In this document: in pieces, positions 7,802-16,752 of the stretch
Numbering within the stretch: position 1 is the stretch's first letter
Layout: every line of letters starts with the position of its first letter
Assembly (NCBI GenBank): GCA_958295805.1
Contig: OY282373.1
Span: 1,893,001-1,957,000, forward strand
Length of the DNA: 64,000 nucleotides
Direction of reading: 5' to 3'
DNA from: an uncultured Nitrospirales bacterium
Lineage (GTDB): Bacteria; Nitrospirota; Nitrospiria; Nitrospirales; UBA8639
Translations under genes and position numbers: made by a program
The notes under the pieces: model-generated
What the model saw: only the letters and a program-made list of their open reading frames with translations
The model's database searches: none
Told to the model about the DNA's origin: nothing

Positions 7802-9211
7802 TTAAACATCGTAGTACAAAAAGAATTCATGTGGATGAGGCCGAATTCTGACCTGATCAACTTCATTCTCCCGTTTGTAGCCGATCCAGGCTTCCACCAG
7901 GTCTTCGCTGAAGACGCCTCCTTTCAACAAGAATTGATGGTCATTTTCTAAATTGGTCAAGGCCTCGTCCAAACTTGAGGGAACGGTGGGAATATTAGCC
8001 GCTTCTTCCGGTGCTAAATCATAGAGATTTTTGTCCATGGCTTCGCCCGGGTCGATTTTATTCTGAATGCCGTCAAGTCCCGCCATTAACATCGCGCTGA
8101 ACGCCAAGTAGAAGTTGGCGGAAGGATCAGGAAATCTCACCTCAATGCGTTTGGCTTTGGGATTGGGAGAATACATCGGAATCCGGATGCCGGCCGATCG
8201 ATTCCGGCTCGAATACGCCAACAACACGGGAGCTTCAAACCCGGGCGTCAACCGTTTATACGAATTGGTCGTCGGATTCGTAAACGACGCCAAGGCCGGC
8301 GCGTGTTTCAGCACTCCGCCGATGTAATACAAACACGTTTCGGACACGCCGGCGTATTCTTTGCCGGCGAACATCGGTTTTCCGCCTTTCCATATACTTT
8401 GATGCGTGTGCATCCCCGTCCCGTTATCCTGGAATAAGGGTTTCGGCATGAACGTCGCGGTTTTGTCGTGACGCCGGGCCACGTTCTTGACGATGTATTT
8501 ATACATCATCATTTTGTCGGCCATCGCCAGTAACGAATCAAAGCGAAGGTCGATTTCAGCCTGTCCGGCCGTGGCCACTTCGTGATGATGTTTTTCAACG
8601 TAAAGCCCGGCCTTCTCCATTTCCCGGACCATCTCGGAGCGGATATCCTGTTGCGTATCCGTCGGAGCAACTGGGAAATAGCCTTCCTTGTGCCGAGGAC
8701 GCGATCCTAAATTGTGCCCTTCTTCTCCAGAGTTCCAGATGCCTTCCTCCGAATCAATAAAATAGTATCCGGAGTGACTGTTCTGATCGTAACTGGCATG
8801 ATCAAAAATAAAGAACTCGGCTTCAGGCCCCCAATACGAAATGTCTCCGATTTTGGTGCTCTTGAGATATTGTTCCGCTCGTTGAGCCACCCCCCGCGGG
8901 TCCCGTTCATAACCGGCCCGGGAGATCGGTTCCTGCACGTCACACACCACGCTGAGCGTAGGAATTTCCGTAAACGGATCCAACCTGACGGTGTTCGGAT
9001 CGGGAACCACCAACATGTCACTATTTTGAATCGCTTTCCACCCCCGGATGGAGGATCCGTCAAATCCTGCTCCCTCTTTGAACAGATCAAGAGTGAATTC
9101 ACAGGTCGGAATAGAAAAATGCTGCCACGTCCCCGCCAAATCCACGAATTTCAAATCAACCATTTCCACTTTGTTCTTTTTTGCAAAATCCAACGCTTCA
9201 CGCGGAGTCAT
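7802..9211 (-). CDS. glnA: Glutamine synthetase type I
   Basis: A 469-residue GSI enzyme, which makes glutamine from glutamate, ammonia and ATP as a dodecamer. It has F-D-G-S-S-I-R-G-W in the N-terminal domain, the M-H-T-H-Q-S ATP/metal region, N-R-S-A-G-I-R-I-P in the active site, and the adenylylation loop K-N-L-Y-D-L with the target tyrosine exactly at residue 397, as in E. coli. That fits control by the two GlnE-type genes 3 kb away. ATG 9211 is preceded by AGGAGGTAGGG. It is last in the porin-amt2-glnK-amt1-glnA series, with a 120-bp gap from amt1 that could hold its own promoter. No sigma-54 site was found in that gap. Confidence 0.98.
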   Translation of the reverse strand: MTPREALDFAKKNKVEMVDLKFVDLAGTWQHFSIPTCEFTLDLFKEGAGFDGSSIRGWKAIQNSDMLVVPDPNTVRLDPFTEIPTLSVVCDVQEPISRAGYERDPRGVAQRAEQYLKSTKIGDISYWGPEAEFFIFDHASYDQNSHSGYYFIDSEEGIWNSGEEGHNLGSRPRHKEGYFPVAPTDTQQDIRSEMVREMEKAGLYVEKHHHEVATAGQAEIDLRFDSLLAMADKMMMYKYIVKNVARRHDKTATFMPKPLFQDNGTGMHTHQSIWKGGKPMFAGKEYAGVSETCLYYIGGVLKHAPALASFTNPTTNSYKRLTPGFEAPVLLAYSSRNRSAGIRIPMYSPNPKAKRIEVRFPDPSANFYLAFSAMLMAGLDGIQNKIDPGEAMDKNLYDLAPEEAANIPTVPSSLDEALTNLENDHQFLLKGGVFSEDLVEAWIGYKRENEVDQVRIRPHPHEFFLYYDV

Positions 9212-9331
9212 TCCCTACCTCCTTCTCCACAAAATAGTTACGTTCAAGGCCAAGACGCTGACGGGAACGCCGTTTTCGAGACGGGTCCGTTCACGCCGTC
9301 CGTTCAACTCACCAACCAGTACCTGCGACCG

Positions 9332-10639
9332 TCATCCCCATCGGGAATACGCACGTTCATCATGCTGGCTCAAATCCAGTCCCACTTCCTCATCTCTTGA
9401 TGAAACCCGAAGGCCAACGGTCAGATCCACGATTTTCAAAATAACGTAGGTGCCCACAAAGGCAAACAGCACCGTGACAACGGCCAATATCAGTTGAACC
9501 TTGAATTGTCCGGGATTTCCGAAAAATAATCCCTGCGCGCCCACGGAAGCCAACAACCCCGTCGCCAATATTCCGGTGAAGCCGCCGACTCCATGAATAC
9601 CCACCACGTCGAGCGAATCATCGTACCCGAGCTTGATTTTCCAGAGGACGGCCACATAACAGATGACGCCCGCAACCAATCCAATCACTAAAGCCGACAA
9701 GGGCGCGACAAATCCGGCCGCCGGAGTCACGGTGGCCAACCCCGCGATAATGCCGCTCGCCAAGCCGAGCATGGTTGGTTTGCCGGTCCGGATCCATTCC
9801 GCCACCATCCAACTGATCCCACCGGCACACGCCGCAATGTGCGTGGCCACGAACGCCACCGCGGCCCCACCATTGGCACCCAGGGCGCTGCCGGCGTTAA
9901 ATCCAAACCACCCGAACCACAACAATCCGGTTCCCATGACCGTCATGGGAAGATTGTGAGGAGGCATGGGCTCAACCCCGTAGTTTCTGCGCTTTCCCAA
10001 CACCAAGGCACAGGCGAGGGCCGCAAACCCGGAACTGATGTGAACGACCGCCCCTCCGGCAAAGTCCAGCGCGCCCATTTCTGCCAGCCATCCTCCACCC
10101 CACACCCAATGAGCCAACGGCGAATAAATGAAGATTGACCAGAGCACGGCAAAGAGGAGCAACGCCGTAAATTTCATCCGCTCGGCAAAGCTGCCGGTAA
10201 TCAACGCCACCGTAATGGCGGCAAACATCAGTTGAAACACCATGAACACTAAATGAGGAATACCCGTGCCCGGATAGGCTTCTTCGCCGACCCCCAGCAA
10301 ACCGATAAATTCGAGGCCGCCGATCACTCCGCCGACGTCAGTGCCGAAGGCCAGGGAATATCCCACCAGCACCCATACAATACTGATCAGGCACAGGATA
10401 ATGGCTGTGTGCATGAGCGTCCCGAGGATATTTTTACTTCGGACAAGCCCGCCGTAAAACAGAGCCAATCCCGGCAAGGTCATACAGAGCACGAACGCCG
10501 AAGACACCAGAACCCACGCCGTATTTCCCGTATCAATGGCCTCCGGTGTTCCGTCCTGGGCCCATCCATCTGCAAGACCGCAGCAGAAACTCAGCACCAC
10601 AACCAAAAACCACGTGAATGAGACGGTTGATTGCTTCAC
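9332..10639 (-). CDS. amtB: Ammonium transporter, first copy
   Basis: A 435-residue Amt/MEP/Rh channel in the inner membrane, with a cleavable signal-like N-terminus and about 11 membrane helices. The pore histidines are present in V-V-H-I-S-S-G and G-I-H-G-V-G-G, and the N-terminal A-W-V-L-V-S-S and F-Y-G-G-L-V-R motifs are typical. The C-terminal tail (V-G-L-D-L-S-Q-H-D-E-R-A-Y) is the region that couples to PII. The start is GTG 10639 with AAGGTGAA upstream. It lies between glnB/K and glnA; a close paralogue lies on the other side of the PII gene. Ammonium or ammonia conduction gated by PII is expected. Confidence 0.96.
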   Translation of the reverse strand: MKQSTVSFTWFLVVVLSFCCGLADGWAQDGTPEAIDTGNTAWVLVSSAFVLCMTLPGLALFYGGLVRSKNILGTLMHTAIILCLISIVWVLVGYSLAFGTDVGGVIGGLEFIGLLGVGEEAYPGTGIPHLVFMVFQLMFAAITVALITGSFAERMKFTALLLFAVLWSIFIYSPLAHWVWGGGWLAEMGALDFAGGAVVHISSGFAALACALVLGKRRNYGVEPMPPHNLPMTVMGTGLLWFGWFGFNAGSALGANGGAAVAFVATHIAACAGGISWMVAEWIRTGKPTMLGLASGIIAGLATVTPAAGFVAPLSALVIGLVAGVICYVAVLWKIKLGYDDSLDVVGIHGVGGFTGILATGLLASVGAQGLFFGNPGQFKVQLILAVVTVLFAFVGTYVILKIVDLTVGLRVSSRDEEVGLDLSQHDERAYSRWG

Positions 10640-10718
10640 GGTTTCACCTTGGGTTAAAAGTTATCGCTGGTTGATTCCTCAGTCAGTCGGCCAACGCCAA
10701 CCAATGGAGAACAGCCGG

Positions 10719-11072
<354 letters not shown>

Positions 11073-11171
11073 TCAAGATGGAAAATAGTAGCGGAAAGGC
11101 ATAACCGATCCGTTGACGGCTCGTTCATGCCTCCCACTTTTCATTTCATGGATCAATCTGAAACGATCGAC

Positions 11172-12479
11172 TTACGCATAAGCCCGTTCGTTGTGTTCAC
11201 TCAGATCCAGTCCGATCACCTCGTCCTCTTTGCTCACGCGAAGCCCTATCAACGTGTCCAGCACTTTAAGAATAATAAACGTGCCCACAAAGGAAAAGAC
11301 CCACGTGGCTCCCACGCCCACGACCTGAATAAGGACCTGCCCCGGGTTTCCAAAAAACAATCCCGTTCCCCCGCCCACGCTGGCAAAGAGTCCGGTGGCA
11401 ATCGCCCCCCAGGTTCCTCCGATCCCGTGAATACCCAGCACGTCAAGGGCATCATCATAACCGAATTTGGATTTCCACACCACGGCCAGATAACAGAACA
11501 CTCCGGCGCCCACGCCGATCCACAACGCAGAAATCGGGCCGACAAAACCCGCGGCAGGTGTAATCGCCACCAACCCGGCAATGGCGCCGCTGGCTCCGCC
11601 CAGGACGGTCGGTTTCCCGCGATAGCTCCATTCCACGGCCAGCCAGGCCAGGACGCCGGCAGACGTCGCCACGTGCGTCGCGACGAACGCCCCCGCTGCA
11701 ACCCCATCGGCCGCCAGGGCGCTCCCCGCGTTAAATCCAAACCACCCCACCCATAATAACGCCGCCCCCACGACCGTAAAAGGCAGATTATGGGGAAGCA
11801 TGATATTTTCGTGCCCGTAGCCGTGCCGTTTACCCAGGACTAACGCCGCGGCCAAGGCTGCCACGCCGGAACTGATGTGTACGACGGTGCCGCCGGCAAA
11901 ATCCAGTGCCCCTAATTCGCCTAACCATCCGCCGCCCCAGACCCAATGGGCCAGTGGCGAATAGATCAAGGTCACCCACAGCACCGCAAACAGCACGTAG
12001 GCTCCGAATTTCATGCGTTCCGCAATGGCCCCGCTGATCAGGGCCACCGTAATGCCTGCAAACATAAGTTGAAACACCATGAACGCAAGATGCGGGACGG
12101 CAGTCCCGGGAAAGGCTTCTGGGCCTACGCCGTTTGACCACAAAAAGTCAAAAGCGCCGATGACGCCGCCCACGTCCGTGCCGAAGGCAATCGTGTAGCC
12201 CCACAACACCCAGACCACGCTGACCACGCACACGGAAATCAAACTGTACATCATCGTGCTCAGCACGTTTTTATTCCGAACCATCCCACCGTAAAACAGA
12301 GCCAGGCCCGGAATGGTCATGGCCAGCACCAACGCCGAAGACGTCAAAAGCCATCCCGTATCCCCGGCGCTGATTGGTGCGCTTCCTTCATCCGCCAAGG
12401 CTGACCCGGCGAAACAGGAAAGTATGAAGACTGAAAAGAATACACTTATATGTTTTGTGAAAGCTCTTGTGTTCTCCAT
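11172..12479 (-). CDS. amtB: Ammonium transporter, second copy
   Basis: A 435-residue Amt protein very similar in plan to the copy at 9332-10639, with the same pore motifs (V-V-H-I-S-S-G, G-I-H-G-I-G-G), signal-like N-terminus and PII-contacting tail ending H-N-E-R-A-Y-A. The two probably arose by duplication, but their N-termini and many loop residues differ, so they may have different affinity or expression. It sits 27 bp downstream of the porin gene and is almost certainly co-transcribed with it. ATG 12479 has an AGGAGGAAG-type site upstream, inside the short gap. Confidence 0.96.
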   Translation of the reverse strand: MENTRAFTKHISVFFSVFILSCFAGSALADEGSAPISAGDTGWLLTSSALVLAMTIPGLALFYGGMVRNKNVLSTMMYSLISVCVVSVVWVLWGYTIAFGTDVGGVIGAFDFLWSNGVGPEAFPGTAVPHLAFMVFQLMFAGITVALISGAIAERMKFGAYVLFAVLWVTLIYSPLAHWVWGGGWLGELGALDFAGGTVVHISSGVAALAAALVLGKRHGYGHENIMLPHNLPFTVVGAALLWVGWFGFNAGSALAADGVAAGAFVATHVATSAGVLAWLAVEWSYRGKPTVLGGASGAIAGLVAITPAAGFVGPISALWIGVGAGVFCYLAVVWKSKFGYDDALDVLGIHGIGGTWGAIATGLFASVGGGTGLFFGNPGQVLIQVVGVGATWVFSFVGTFIILKVLDTLIGLRVSKEDEVIGLDLSEHNERAYA

Positions 12480-12506
12480 GTTCTTCCTCCTCTCTGCAGG
12501 GCTTCC

Positions 12507-13739
12507 CTAAAAGAGGAAGATCGCTTCCGCGGCTAAGGTTGATTGATTATTGCCTACCCCGGCACCATCCTGAAACGTGCGTCGATCAGATTTGTCGTAT
12601 CGGAATTCCGCTCGTGTAATTAAATTGGGAACCGGCTTGTATTGCAGGGTCCACGTCGTTTCCCACAATGTTTGGTCGTTTGCGGCTCCCTCGGGGCAAG
12701 CCATGGCATTACCACCACCCCCTCCGCAAGAGAAAAAGCCCGCTGCATCTTCAAAGACTTCCCCGCGGACGTGGAGTCCCCACTGCTCAGTAAAGTCATA
12801 AATGAAATATCCCGCGACCCCGTTCCAACGGGCATTGGCCCCTTGTGTAATTCCGCTCTCTTCGCGGGATTTTCCTCTATCGAAAGTCCTCCTCGAATTA
12901 GCCTGATTTCCGTAATAGCCTTCAAGCACGAGTTCCAGTTGATCGGTGACCTGCATGTCGAGAATCCCGCCGACCTGCACACGATCCGCATCTTTTTCCC
13001 CTCTTATACCCTCAGGCCCCCAAAACCCGAACAACGAAATCCCGACGTTATCCATGGGCGTAAGAGAAAGCAGGGCTTCGATGGATTTGCTGCTGTTGTT
13101 ATCGGCTTGCAGGCCGGTAAAAGAGTTAATGGCACTGGCGGAAAACGAGACACTGTCGGTAAAGTCATACGATGCCCGAAGACCGGTCACGGTAAAGGGT
13201 TCTCCTATGCCGAACAGAAAGGACCGGGAAAAATTTGGATTAAGCGGGCTTTCAATCACTTCATAGCCGATCAGCGTGTTCATCCGGCCGGCTTGAAACG
13301 TCACGCCGTTCTCAATCGGCGCAATGTATTGCACGTACGCTTCCTGAAAATCGAATTCGTCTTTCCCGGTATTTCCGCCGGTAAATTTCGCGTCTTCACC
13401 AGCGTTCAGCTTCACGCGGAAGCCCGCCCGGTCCGTCAGGGCACCTTCGGAACTGGCGACTTTCTCCAGGACAATCTGCGCCATGTTGGGCCGAAAGGAA
13501 TTGGCATCGCCGTCGAAACTTCGACTGCTGTTCACTCCGGTAGAAGGATTGTTGAAGTTTTGAGTATAAGAGGCTTCCACGTAACCGTAGAGAGAAAGAT
13601 CCAATTTCTTCGCCAAAGATGGATCGTCATCTTCAGCCAGGACGATGGAACTCGCCATTGGGGAAAGAAGCACAATCACGCACACGGTACTTACTACAAG
13701 AAAGAGGGGTATCACCCGCATCATCAGCGACTTCATCAT
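12507..13739 (-). CDS. Outer-membrane porin, beta-barrel (OmpL-like family)
   Basis: A 410-residue secreted protein: a signal peptide of about 30 residues is followed by D-L-S-L-Y-G-Y-V-E-A-S-Y at the first strand, alternating strands throughout, and the C-terminal L-A-A-E-A-I-F-L-F ending in Phe that outer-membrane barrels need. It belongs to the outer-membrane beta-barrel (porin-2/OmpL-like) type. Its position as first gene before amt2 suggests that it lets small nitrogen compounds or ions into the periplasm; that is inference. The frame runs 21 codons further upstream, but ATG 13739 has AAGGAG at the right distance and begins a good signal peptide. Confidence 0.85.
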   Translation of the reverse strand: MMKSLMMRVIPLFLVVSTVCVIVLLSPMASSIVLAEDDDPSLAKKLDLSLYGYVEASYTQNFNNPSTGVNSSRSFDGDANSFRPNMAQIVLEKVASSEGALTDRAGFRVKLNAGEDAKFTGGNTGKDEFDFQEAYVQYIAPIENGVTFQAGRMNTLIGYEVIESPLNPNFSRSFLFGIGEPFTVTGLRASYDFTDSVSFSASAINSFTGLQADNNSSKSIEALLSLTPMDNVGISLFGFWGPEGIRGEKDADRVQVGGILDMQVTDQLELVLEGYYGNQANSRRTFDRGKSREESGITQGANARWNGVAGYFIYDFTEQWGLHVRGEVFEDAAGFFSCGGGGGNAMACPEGAANDQTLWETTWTLQYKPVPNLITRAEFRYDKSDRRTFQDGAGVGNNQSTLAAEAIFLF

Positions 13740-13862
13740 GTTCAAATTCTCCTTGTCCTCGCTAGCACACGTTGATGTTAGGGAGATGAACTCACCGCAC
13801 ACTTCCTTGTGCGCGTCTCCGTGCGAGTGGAGGGTTGATCCTTGAAATCCTCCCCTCGCGTC

Positions 13863-13903
13863 ATAAAAAAAGCCCTCAACCGTTCATCATTGGCTGAGGA
13901 CTT
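13863..13903 (-). terminator. Intrinsic terminator or attenuator ahead of the porin-amt operon
   Basis: Read on the minus strand, AAGTCCTCAGCC pairs with GGTTGAGGGCTT (12-bp stem with G-U pairs) around a 10-base loop and is followed by a run of seven T. It ends transcripts of the DUF2061 gene, or, if the porin promoter lies upstream of 13903, acts as an attenuator in the porin leader. Confidence 0.65.
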
Positions 13904-14061
13904 CTTCGTCCACCTGAAATTCAACTTTCACCCTCAAGACACCAGTGTCCTGAATTCGCCGTCTTGTACCAGCAGCTTTGTGAATTGTCAAGAGAAAATG
14001 GAAGGTGCCTCATGGTTCCGTCGTTATGGGAAGCTTGTCGGCTCCATTCAACAATCTCGCG

Positions 14062-14283
14062 TTAAGGCGAAGTCACCGTGGGGAGAATTCGGCCCCACGT
14101 CAGACGTTGCCACACTCGTTCATGCCCCCAATACAAGCCGACTTTGACGAGAGAATCGCTGAATCCAACCACGGCGGCCGCGGCCAACTCGCCGGAATAC
14201 AAAAAGACCACGCTCGTCGTCACCAGGGTTGCCAAGACCCTCCAACTGATGCCTTTGACCACGCTCCGAAGATGTGTATCCAT
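14062..14283 (-). CDS. DUF2061 family small membrane protein
   Basis: A 73-residue inner-membrane protein with two hydrophobic segments (about residues 12-31 and 34-54). It has the family's S-W-R-V-L-A-T-L-V-T-T at the start and G-L-Y-W-G-H-E-R-V-W near the end. DUF2061 proteins are common small membrane proteins, sometimes found with sulfate-assimilation genes; their function is not known. ATG 14283 is the natural start. The gene stands alone between tRNA-Ala and the terminator at 13863-13903. Confidence 0.85.
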   Translation of the reverse strand: MDTHLRSVVKGISWRVLATLVTTSVVFLYSGELAAAAVVGFSDSLVKVGLYWGHERVWQRLTWGRILPTVTSP

Positions 14284-14442
14284 GGACCACTCCTTAGTGA
14301 GGCGTACCGAAGATCATGCGCTTGTTCTTGAATGTCCGGGGCCGAGGAGAGGGAGAACCTTCGATACGGTCGTACAATGCTCTCAGGGTGTGTCGATCCA
14401 ACACATTGACGACGGCACTTCGGACCTCAAAAAGGAGGAATC

Positions 14443-14518
14443 TGGTGGAGGGCAGGGGACTTGAACCCCCGACCCCAACGTTGCGAACGTTGTGCTCTCC
14501 CAACTGAGCTAGCCCCCC
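14443..14518 (-). tRNA. tRNA-Ala (CGC)
   Basis: On the minus strand a complete cloverleaf can be folded: acceptor GGGGGGC/GCCCTCC, D arm GCTCAGTTGGGAGAGC, anticodon stem CAACG/CGTTG with loop TTCGCAA (anticodon CGC), T arm with GGTTCAAGTCC, discriminator A and an encoded CCA. Confidence 0.95.
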
Positions 14519-14556
14519 ACGCACGTTTTTGATGCCGAGACGCCTTTGACACAACG

Positions 14557-15222
14557 TCACTCTATCAAAAGGGTCTCCGGCCTGCAATCAAGTGACTCAT
14601 GACGTATGTGGACCCTCTGCCCTTTTACCCGGATCCGCCCCTCTGCAAACAGTTGGATCGCTTCGGGCAACAGTCGATGCTCTTCCTTGAGAATGCGGTC
14701 GGACAGGGCGTCCACGGTATCATCTTCATGCACCGGCACGGCGCGTTGCAGGATAATCGGTCCCTCATCAACGGTTTCCGTGACGAAATGAACGGTGCAG
14801 CCGGCAACTTTCACCCCATGGTCCAATGCTTGTCGTTGGGCGTTCAACCCGGGAAAACTCGGCAACAAGGAAGGATGAACGTTCATCATGCGCCATTCAT
14901 AGGCGCGAATGAGCACCGGCGTGACAATCTTCATGTACCCCGCCAGGATGACGAATTCAACCTCGTACCGCTTCAACTGCTCCAGGAGTTGCCGGTCATA
15001 CGCCTCTCGAGGGTCCGGCGCGTCCGCCACTGATTTCGGATCAAGAAAAACGGATGGAACGCCGTGACGCTCCGCACGCGCCAACGCCGGAGCCCGCTCT
15101 TTGTTACCGATCACCACGGCCACGTTCGCCGTGATGGTTTCAGCCTCGATCGCGTCAATGATGGCTTGAAGATTAGAGCCGCGGCCCGAGGCAAGCACGC
15201 CGAGACGAATCATACGCGTCAT
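14557..15222 (-). CDS. purN: Phosphoribosylglycinamide formyltransferase
   Basis: A 221-residue GAR transformylase, the folate-dependent third step of purine synthesis. It shows L-A-S-G-R-G-S-N-L-Q at the phosphate-binding start, a catalytic N-V-H-P-S-L-L-P-S-F-P-G segment containing Asn and His, and D-E-G-P-I-I with the conserved aspartate. The frame is open 48 codons upstream of ATG 15222, but the family begins just here and AAAGGA precedes it; the extension would run into the ntrX gene. It is 44 bp downstream of ntrX, so perhaps co-transcribed with the regulators. Confidence 0.96.
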   Translation of the reverse strand: MTRMIRLGVLASGRGSNLQAIIDAIEAETITANVAVVIGNKERAPALARAERHGVPSVFLDPKSVADAPDPREAYDRQLLEQLKRYEVEFVILAGYMKIVTPVLIRAYEWRMMNVHPSLLPSFPGLNAQRQALDHGVKVAGCTVHFVTETVDEGPIILQRAVPVHEDDTVDALSDRILKEEHRLLPEAIQLFAEGRIRVKGQRVHIRHESLDCRPETLLIE

Positions 15223-15266
15223 GATTCCTTTACGTGACGGAAGCGGAAGATGCTGAGCAGGGACGT

Positions 15267-16640
15267 TCAGTGTTCCGAGCGAAGCTCGACGTTCAGCAGT
15301 TTGATTTTTCTGTGCAAGTGACTGCGTTCGATTTTCAAGTCCTCCGCGGTCTTCGAGATGTTCCACCCGTTTTCTCGCAAACGAATCGCGATATAGTCCC
15401 GTTCAAAGGCCTTTCTTGCCTCACGCAGAGAATCATACGCCTCCGTCGGACTGACCCAAGTCACGGAGCCCGCGGAGGAGCCGGGCATGAACGGCAACAC
15501 GTCGGCAACGTCTATGGGCGTCTTAGGAACCATAATCATCAAACGTTCGACTTGGTTGCGAAGTTCTCGAATGTTGCCCGGCCACTCATGACGGGCTAAG
15601 ACGTTCAAGGCTCCCGTGGTAATTTCTTTCAGCTTGACCCCCTGCTCTTCCGCGTGAATTTTCAAAAAATGTCGGGTCAACGTCGGAATGTCTTCACGTC
15701 TGGCACGAAGGGGCGGCACCTCAATGGGCAAGACGTTCACTCGATAATACAGATCTTCCCGGAAATTCCCTTTCTCAATTTCCTGACGAAGATCTTTATT
15801 GGACGCGGCGATGACGCGGACGTTGACTTTTATCAGTTTATTCCCCCCTACCCGCGTAAACTGTTGCTCTTGTAACACGCGAAGCAGCTTGGCCTGCGTG
15901 GCTAAACTCATGTCGCCGATTTCGTCGAGAAACAGCGTCCCGCCGTCCGCCGAATCAAATTTGCCTCGCTTTTGAGCCACGGCTCCCGTAAACGCGCCGC
16001 GTTCATGCCCGAACAATTCGGTCTCGATCAACGTCTCGGGAATCGCCGCGCAATTCACTTCGACAAAAGGACGTTGATCGCGCAGGCTTTGCCGGTGAAT
16101 GGCTCGAGCCACCAACTCCTTCCCCGTGCCGTTTTCTCCAAAAATCAGGACGCGGCTGTGCGTTGGAGCCGCAGCCGCAATTTGTTCCCGTAGTTTGTTC
16201 ATGACGGAAGAATCGCCGACTAATTGCAAATGGCGTTCAACCTGAATGCGGAAGTTGAGATTTTCTTCTTCAAGTTTGCGCTGGTGCAGGGCGTTCCGAA
16301 CAAGAATCGTGATTTTTTCGCTGTCCAGCGGCTTTTCCAGGTAGTCATACGCGCCGAGCTTCGTGGCTTGCACCGCGGTTTCAATGGACCCATGCCCGGA
16401 CATCACGATCACCATCATGTTTGGAAATTGATGCCTCACGCGCTTCAAAACTTCCAAGCCGTCGAGATCCGGCATCCAGATGTCAAGAAACACCAAATCC
16501 GGCGGGTCCTGTCGAATGACGTCCAAGGCGTCCGCGCCATTTTTCGCCGAGGTGACCTGATACCCTTCGTCTTCCAGAAGTTCGCTCAACGTTTTCAAGA
16601 TACCCGGCTCATCATCCACAATACAGATCGTGTCCGACAT
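15267..16640 (-). CDS. ntrX: NtrX/NtrC-type sigma-54 response regulator
   Basis: A 457-residue transcription activator. The receiver domain has phospho-acceptor D53 in F-L-D-I-W-M-P. The AAA+ domain has Walker A G-E-N-G-T-G-K-E at 168-175 and G-A-F-T-G-A at 215-220, the loop that contacts sigma-54. The C-terminal Fis-type helix-turn-helix reads I-S-K-T-A-E-D-L-K-I. The upstream kinase gene is NtrY-like, so NtrX is the best name, although NtrC-family members are hard to separate. Targets may include the nitrogen genes in this window, but no clear -24/-12 site was seen before glnA or the amt genes. Confidence 0.9.
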   Translation of the reverse strand: MSDTICIVDDEPGILKTLSELLEDEGYQVTSAKNGADALDVIRQDPPDLVFLDIWMPDLDGLEVLKRVRHQFPNMMVIVMSGHGSIETAVQATKLGAYDYLEKPLDSEKITILVRNALHQRKLEEENLNFRIQVERHLQLVGDSSVMNKLREQIAAAAPTHSRVLIFGENGTGKELVARAIHRQSLRDQRPFVEVNCAAIPETLIETELFGHERGAFTGAVAQKRGKFDSADGGTLFLDEIGDMSLATQAKLLRVLQEQQFTRVGGNKLIKVNVRVIAASNKDLRQEIEKGNFREDLYYRVNVLPIEVPPLRARREDIPTLTRHFLKIHAEEQGVKLKEITTGALNVLARHEWPGNIRELRNQVERLMIMVPKTPIDVADVLPFMPGSSAGSVTWVSPTEAYDSLREARKAFERDYIAIRLRENGWNISKTAEDLKIERSHLHRKIKLLNVELRSEH

Positions 16641-16752
16641 ACTTACTTACTCCTCAATGCTCATGAACGTCAGAAACATCAAGAACGTTTGATCTTTTCA
16701 CGTCACCCCGCGTTTCCGCGGATCATACCGCCAAACGCCGTCGTGCGAAGCG

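Noticed and set aside
14294-14442. Possible small minus-strand ORF between tRNA-Ala and the DUF2061 gene
   Set aside because: The frame starts without a ribosome site inside tRNA-derived sequence and reads as low-information; I cannot support it.
14557-15366. Longer purN start at 15366
   Set aside because: The extra 48 codons lie in the ntrX 3' region and do not look like PurN; ATG 15222 has a ribosome site.
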